In this document: one piece after another, positions 59,176 through 64,000 of the stretch
Numbering within the stretch: the stretch's first letter is position 1
Layout: each line of letters starts with the position of its first letter
Origin: Peromyscus leucopus
Taxonomy: Eukaryota > Chordata > Mammalia > Rodentia > Cricetidae
Direction of reading: 5' to 3'
Assembly (NCBI RefSeq): GCF_004664715.2
Contig: NC_051076.1
Coordinates: 1,311,800-1,375,799, forward strand
Length of the DNA: 64,000 nucleotides
Made by a program: the position numbers and the translations under genes
The notes under the pieces: generated by a model
Told to the model about the DNA's origin: nothing
The model's database searches: none
The model's input: only the letters and a program-made list of their open reading frames with translations

Positions 59176-60835
59176 TTCATACTCTGCATTTCATTAAAAA
59201 ATCTCACTTCTCCAAAACATTCCTCATTTGGGAAAACCTTCTTCTTCTCTCAAGGTTATGCTAGGACCTTTCTCAATACATTCATTTAATTTTTGCCCTC
59301 TGAATATGTCATCACAGCTGTAACTGATAATGATTTTTGAAGTATTTTGAGATGTGTTAGATACTTTTATTATGTCATAAGCTCTACAAGAGCAGAAACT
59401 AGCCTGTCTATTTAGCAAGTATTACCAAGATGCTGTACCTACCACAGGGTAGACATTTCATAAATATTAATGAAAGGAGAAGAGATGAATTGCTGAAACC
59501 ATGTAATTGGATTGGATGGTATTCCAGCTAAAACATGTTTGTATCTAGAGCTAGTTCATAATATAGAACATTTTGACCAAATTGTTTCTCTACTTCTAAG
59601 ACATCAAGAAAGTAGCTACATGATAATACTTGTGAGTAGGCTGAGCTATTCAGTGTTAAGGAAAGCCTTGTAATACAACCAGACTCCTGATTTTTAGCAC
59701 TGGTCACATGAGTACAAAATCCACACTCGGCCCTGAGAAGCTAGGCTACCTTGAGAATTTCCTCTCCACTGATTGATATGAAACAAAGCTAAAAGCTCCA
59801 GCATACTGCCTCCTGTGACTACAGATCTTCAGGAAAGAGAGAAATGCTCAGAAAACTACATTATTTTCTGTCCAGAGATGGAAACTGCCACACTAATGAC
59901 AGCTCCATTCTCAAAAGGTTTGTCAGCAGAATCTGCACTCTCAAGAATGATCTCAACAGTTCATCCTTGAGCTCTGAACTGAGACTGAAAAGAAACAAAT
60001 TAACCCATCTCCATTTATTGGATACTTTTCTCTGACAAACAATGCCCCCTCCTCTAAACTGTGTCTCCAAGACAATGTGGTGAGACTTGCAACTACTGAC
60101 TCAGCCGCTGTTAAAGGACGCCAGGCTCTACCACAAGCAACAGATTGGGGCACAGTCCTTAGCCTGGTTCTAGTGCAGTGATGCAGCCTCCTGGTCATAG
60201 TGCAGTGGTATCCCTGGAGACAATGGCCTTGCCAGATATGAGATGTCTAGTGATGCCCAAGCTCCAGAGCTTAGCAGTTCCCAATCACACTTCATCCTCA
60301 AGGAACGTCAAGGCAGGAACTGCAGGCAAGACCCAGAGCAGAGACTATGAAGGAAGAGTGTTCAGTGGCTTCCTTTCCACGGTTTGCTCAGGTCTGTTGG
60401 CCCATGGATGCACTGCCCACAGTGGACTGGACCCTCCCATATTGATCATTAACCAAGAAGTTCATGTGTAAAATTAGTTCATGTAAAAATTTCTAGTAAA
60501 ATGCAAACAATACTTGTCATTCTGATTGAAATTCATACTTGACATATAGTCCTTAAAAGAAAAAAGTCATTTTTAAAATACAAAATATGCATTTATAAAT
60601 ATGTCACTCAGGCAAAATTAACTTCAGACATAACTAAGAGGACGACAAATAAGAGAGTAAAATTGTATAAGAAATACCTTTCAAATTGAGCCCCTGAGCA
60701 GCATTAGCATGGCAGTATTAACAGAAGACAGAACTCCCTGTGGTCACCACCACAGCCTGAAGTTCTGCTGGCCCAGACCATTTGTCCCTAACTCAGGACT
60801 TCCCTGGCTTCACTTTCAGCTTTCAAACGACAAGC
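59176..60835. other. Intron sequence, nothing recognised
   Basis: 1.66 kb with no recognised transposon. Overlapping open frames near 59850-60470 lack any family feature and splice context. Confidence 0.4.
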
Positions 60836-60993
60836 CTGCTATGTGGGAGCCCGTTCTCGGGTTCCTCGTGGCTTTACCCAGCAGGTCCGAATAGAGGATG
60901 ATCAGGACCACAGGCCTGAGTGCAGGTGTCTGAGATGCTCTGCACTTGGCTGTGCTGGGGGAGGAGGTCTTTTGCTCCACCCCTTGGCATCTC

Positions 60994-61001
60994 TATAAAA
61001 A
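60994..61001 (+). promoter_or_regulatory. LTR TATA box
   Basis: TATAAAAA in the solo LTR. The matching place in the copy at 39697 reads TATGTACC and in the copy at 45570 TATATACC, so only this copy keeps a consensus box. Confidence 0.75.
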
Positions 61002-61100
61002 CCCTGGGCCAGAGACAGTCAGGGGCCTTTGGAAAAGGTTCCAGGCCCTCTCGAGGCTATCCTTTATTTTCTATCTGTTTATCTCCTCAAGATTCTCCGC

Positions 61101-61106
61101 AATAAA
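61101..61106 (+). terminator. LTR polyadenylation signal
   Basis: AATAAA about 100 bases downstream of the TATA box, where the R region should be. Confidence 0.7.
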
Positions 61107-61198
61107 TCCTTCTATCTAATATTCCTGCTGCTCGCACTGTAACTCCTCAGAAAACTCTGGGAGCTGTGGGGTTGGTGGGTAAATGCCCCACACTGCTA

Positions 61199-62567
61199 TA
61201 AATATAAGAATGCATTTTATAATCCTAAAGTCATTTATCTTTCCTTTAATTAGGTATTAATAGAGAGACTCACCAAAATACATCCCTATTTTTTATCTGT
61301 AAGTATAATTTTGTGAGGGTAAAGTCACATCAAGCTTGAAAACACTGTTGAGATATATTAGCTACCGTGGCATCTGGGTTTGAAAGGATTGGGGAATAAC
61401 TGGATGAGCTCTCCTCCACGACACCTATACATCCTCACAGGAGAATGGTTACCTCACTGAAGAAAAGACATTCCTTACACATCAGTTTACAGTCAGCGAG
61501 AGCACCCGTGTTCTTTTGAAAAACACTCCCTACCAAACTGAAAATGCTTTTTTTCCTCCTCTCTTTAAATGAACTGGTCATTATAGTTCTACTCAGAGTG
61601 GAAACCCATTTGAAATTCAGCACTTTGCAGTTAAAGAGGAAGATCGGCTCTTCCTGGTGTCCTTGCTGTCTTAGCCACTGTATGTGAAGACACTGTGGAT
61701 GAAGGTGGGTACTGCATCAACCCCACCTGGTAAAGGCATGACACTCTGTATATGCGTGCACACATGTGCATGCAAAGCGTTTGTCACAGCAACAGAAAAT
61801 ACTGCAGACATCACAGGAGCCAACTACTGAAACTTCACCACGAAAAACAAAAGCTGGACTCACCCTTCCTTTGCTGCCCCTGCCCAGTGTTCAAGTGAAA
61901 AAGTAGAAGTAAAAGTGCTGACAGGCAAGCTACAGGAAGACAGGGAAGGAAGAAAAAAACAAGACACCGTGGCAACGGCACAGTCCTTCCTGCCTCAGCG
62001 TTCAGGAGAGTAGGCCTGGAGGGACATCGGGATGCGCAGGATCTGTCACAGGAAGCACCACACAAAGCTCTTCCTCATTCCTGCAAATGCTTCCGAGGCA
62101 AACCTTATAGACTGTGCATGTCAGACAGGAAGGGATAAATACAAAAGACTTTACAGAACCTCACCTCCCTTACAAAGCCCAATCACTGGACATGGGGCTT
62201 GAGAAACTGCCAACGTCTAGTCCCTTCCCATCTCGGTCCATTCCCCTAAGTACTACTCAACTGATTTTCATAAAGGAAGTAAGGAAATGAGGAAAACACC
62301 AACCTGGAACATACGTGAAGTGGGACAGGATCAGGCAAAGTCGAAATCATAGCTCGACCCATCACATGTGAGACTCACCCACCATCGAGTACTGCTAACT
62401 CACAGAGACAAAGGAATCGGTCATTTGCTGCATGACATATGCATGGGACAGGCATACTTACCCAGAAAGTAAAGGTTAACTGCTAAGGTCCTATTCTTAT
62501 GCTGAAGCTAAAAAAGAGTTAACTCCTAGAAATTGAGAGTAGAACTGTAGTTATAGAAGTGAGAGGA
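61199..62567. other. Intron sequence, nothing recognised
   Basis: 1.37 kb without exon, RNA gene or named repeat. Confidence 0.4.
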
Positions 62568-62725
62568 ACCAGGTGATGATGGCACATGTCCAAAATCCCA
62601 GCACTTGGGAGGCAAAGGAGGCAAATCGCTGTGAGTTTGAGGCTAGCCTGGTCTACAAAGCTAGTTCCAGGACAGCATAGACTACACAAAGAAATCTTGT
62701 CTCCAAAAACTAAACAAAACAGAAA
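62568..62725 (+). repeat. B1 SINE
   Basis: accaggtgatgatggcacat head, aatcccagcacttgggaggc, gtgagtttgaggctagcctg (B box), tctacaaagctagttccagg, and the tail ctccaaaaactaaac. Diverged. The CG of the head is lost and no clear target duplication is seen. Confidence 0.9.
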
Positions 62726-62969
62726 AGGAAGCAGTATGAGGGACAAGGGGGATAGAGGTAAATTGGCTAATGGGTGCAAAATTCCAGTTTTATAGGAATT
62801 CTAGTGTTCTACAGTTCGATAGAGCAACTGAGTACAGTCAGGGTAACTTCTTGGACATTTTAGAATAGTTGTGTTCCCAACACAAAGCTATGATCAGTGT
62901 TCAAAGTGATGTTTTGATTTGTTACACATTGTTGGGGTGTTTTTACGTTTTATTCATTTATTTAGTTTT

Positions 62970-63125
62970 GTGCATGTGTGTAGGTACGTGTATGCCAAGG
63001 CGGGCATGTGGAGGTCAGAGGACAACTTGCAGGGATGAGTAATTTCCTTTATGGTGTGGGTTTGGGGATGGAATTCAGGTGTTCAGGCCTGACAGCAGGT
63101 ACCTTTACCTGCTGAAGCCTCTCTT
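62970..63125 (-). repeat. B3-type SINE, antisense
   Basis: gcatgtggaggtcagaggac, aacttgcagggatgag, ggggatggaattcaggtgtt, acctttacctgctgaagcc. These are the reverse complement of B3 in order. Confidence 0.75.
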
Positions 63126-63917
63126 TGTGATCATTATCCACTGTGTGCATCCATCAAATGTATCACTGTACCACATAAATATGCACTATTATTATACACT
63201 GTAACAGTTAAATTTTAAAATAAGAAATAGCTGTAATTAGGAAATGGAGCGAGAATAAAGCAACAGTGGGATGGGCCAGCGGCAGCCCATGCCTGCTCTC
63301 AGCCTTGCTGATTCAGAGGCCACAGGAGAGCTGGCAGGAGCTCTGTGGTGACACAGGACTTGTCTCCAAGATCTATTCCAATCCTAAAAGATATTTTGGA
63401 GAACAGTCAGAATTCTAATTTGGTGCACTGAAAATACTTTTCAGAGACAGCCATGAAAATGCTGAATTATTCTTTTACCAAAAGCTATTTTACAATTCCA
63501 TAAAGGAACAAGAGCCAAGAATGGCTTGAGGGTCTAGAAAAAATAATATTGCTGTGTTGAAAAAAAAAACTTATTGGTAAGTTTAGAAATTGGCCCTGTT
63601 CCTTTTACCTAGGATGATATATTAGCATGCTTCAAGCATATGCCTTGATTAAGAGTGAAGTTTTTCAAGAGGACCTTTACATCACAAACTCCTACAATGA
63701 GTATTTTTCTGAATACTTTGCCAATTTTACCACGAGGTGCCTCAAGTGACTAGAATATTTATAGAATTTTCTTGTTTTGCCTGATTTTGTAGACAACATA
63801 TGCTTTCTCCTTTCTTTTGTCCATTGATGGTTAGAACTCTTATTACCTAAAAATTTAGAGAGAGTGATAATTACTTCATCCTGAAGACTCCAAAATAACT
63901 GTCAAGCACATCTAGGA
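63126..63917. other. Intron sequence, nothing recognised
   Basis: No exon or named repeat. AT-rich towards the right. Confidence 0.4.
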
Positions 63918-64000
63918 TCTAGAAAGTCAGGCACGGTGGAAACGCCTACAATCTCAGAAGCGAGTTCCAGCCTAGTTTACACCAGCTCCATCGCAGGACT
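63918..64000 (+). repeat. B1 relic cut by the window end
   Basis: aagtcaggcacggtggaaac, gcctacaatctcag, then a gap and gcgagttccagcctagttta. This fits a deleted B1. Confidence 0.4.

Larger units (their letters stand above)
60836..61198 (+). mobile_element. Solo LTR with perfect 6-base target duplication
   Basis: LTR TGTGGGAGCCC ... TGCCCCACA (60842-61192, 351 bases), flanked by CTGCTA on both sides (60836-60841, 61193-61198). It matches the LTR pair at 39697 and 45570 but is better preserved, with intact TG and CA ends. It lies in the same direction as Mctp1. Confidence 0.95.

Overview
The window reads as an intronic piece of a muroid rodent genome, most likely Cricetidae (vole, hamster or deer-mouse group). 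The evidence is B1, B3 and B4 SINEs, Lx-type LINE-1 3' UTRs, a URR1-like DNA transposon, and several non-coding LTR retrotransposons of kinds I associate with cricetids. The only host gene with exons here is Mctp1 (plus strand). Two consecutive coding exons are visible (4173-4315 and 26638-26717), separated by a 22.3 kb intron. Together they encode most of the first C2 domain. No further Mctp1 exon, no tRNA or rRNA gene and no CRISPR-like array was recognised.

Layout. 1-4172: upstream Mctp1 intron with a minus-strand LTR and leader, a solo LTR and old L1 pieces. 4316-26637: intron holding SINEs, an LTR, many L1 pieces and one long L1 (about 15033-21430) whose 3' UTR carries two minisatellites and a tetranucleotide block. 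26718-64000: downstream intron. It begins with a gammaretrovirus-like element (LTR 27220-27775, tRNA-Pro primer site 27778-27795) that has no gag, pol or env reading frame and contains an intronless fragment of the kinesin gene Kif1c (about 30750-31470). A remnant of its 3' LTR runs into a CpG-rich repetitive stretch that stops at a 500-base assembly gap (33152-33651). After the gap come an ancient L1, a 5'-truncated L1 (34755-38150) and a second L1 whose 3' UTR is split by a 6.2 kb LTR element (39697-45896).

The right third contains a URR1-like element, SINEs, antisense L1 3' UTRs, a minus-strand non-coding class II LTR element (55411-59169) with a decayed tRNA-Lys1,2 primer site and another LTR nested inside one of its LTRs, and a solo LTR (60842-61192) with a perfect 6-base target duplication, TATA box and polyadenylation signal.

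Nothing here works as an operon or gene cluster. The biology is one large synaptic gene whose introns have collected layered retroelements. The most unusual object is the non-coding retroelement carrying a spliced piece of Kif1c. Family names for repeats come from remembered consensus sequences and should be confirmed with a repeat library.
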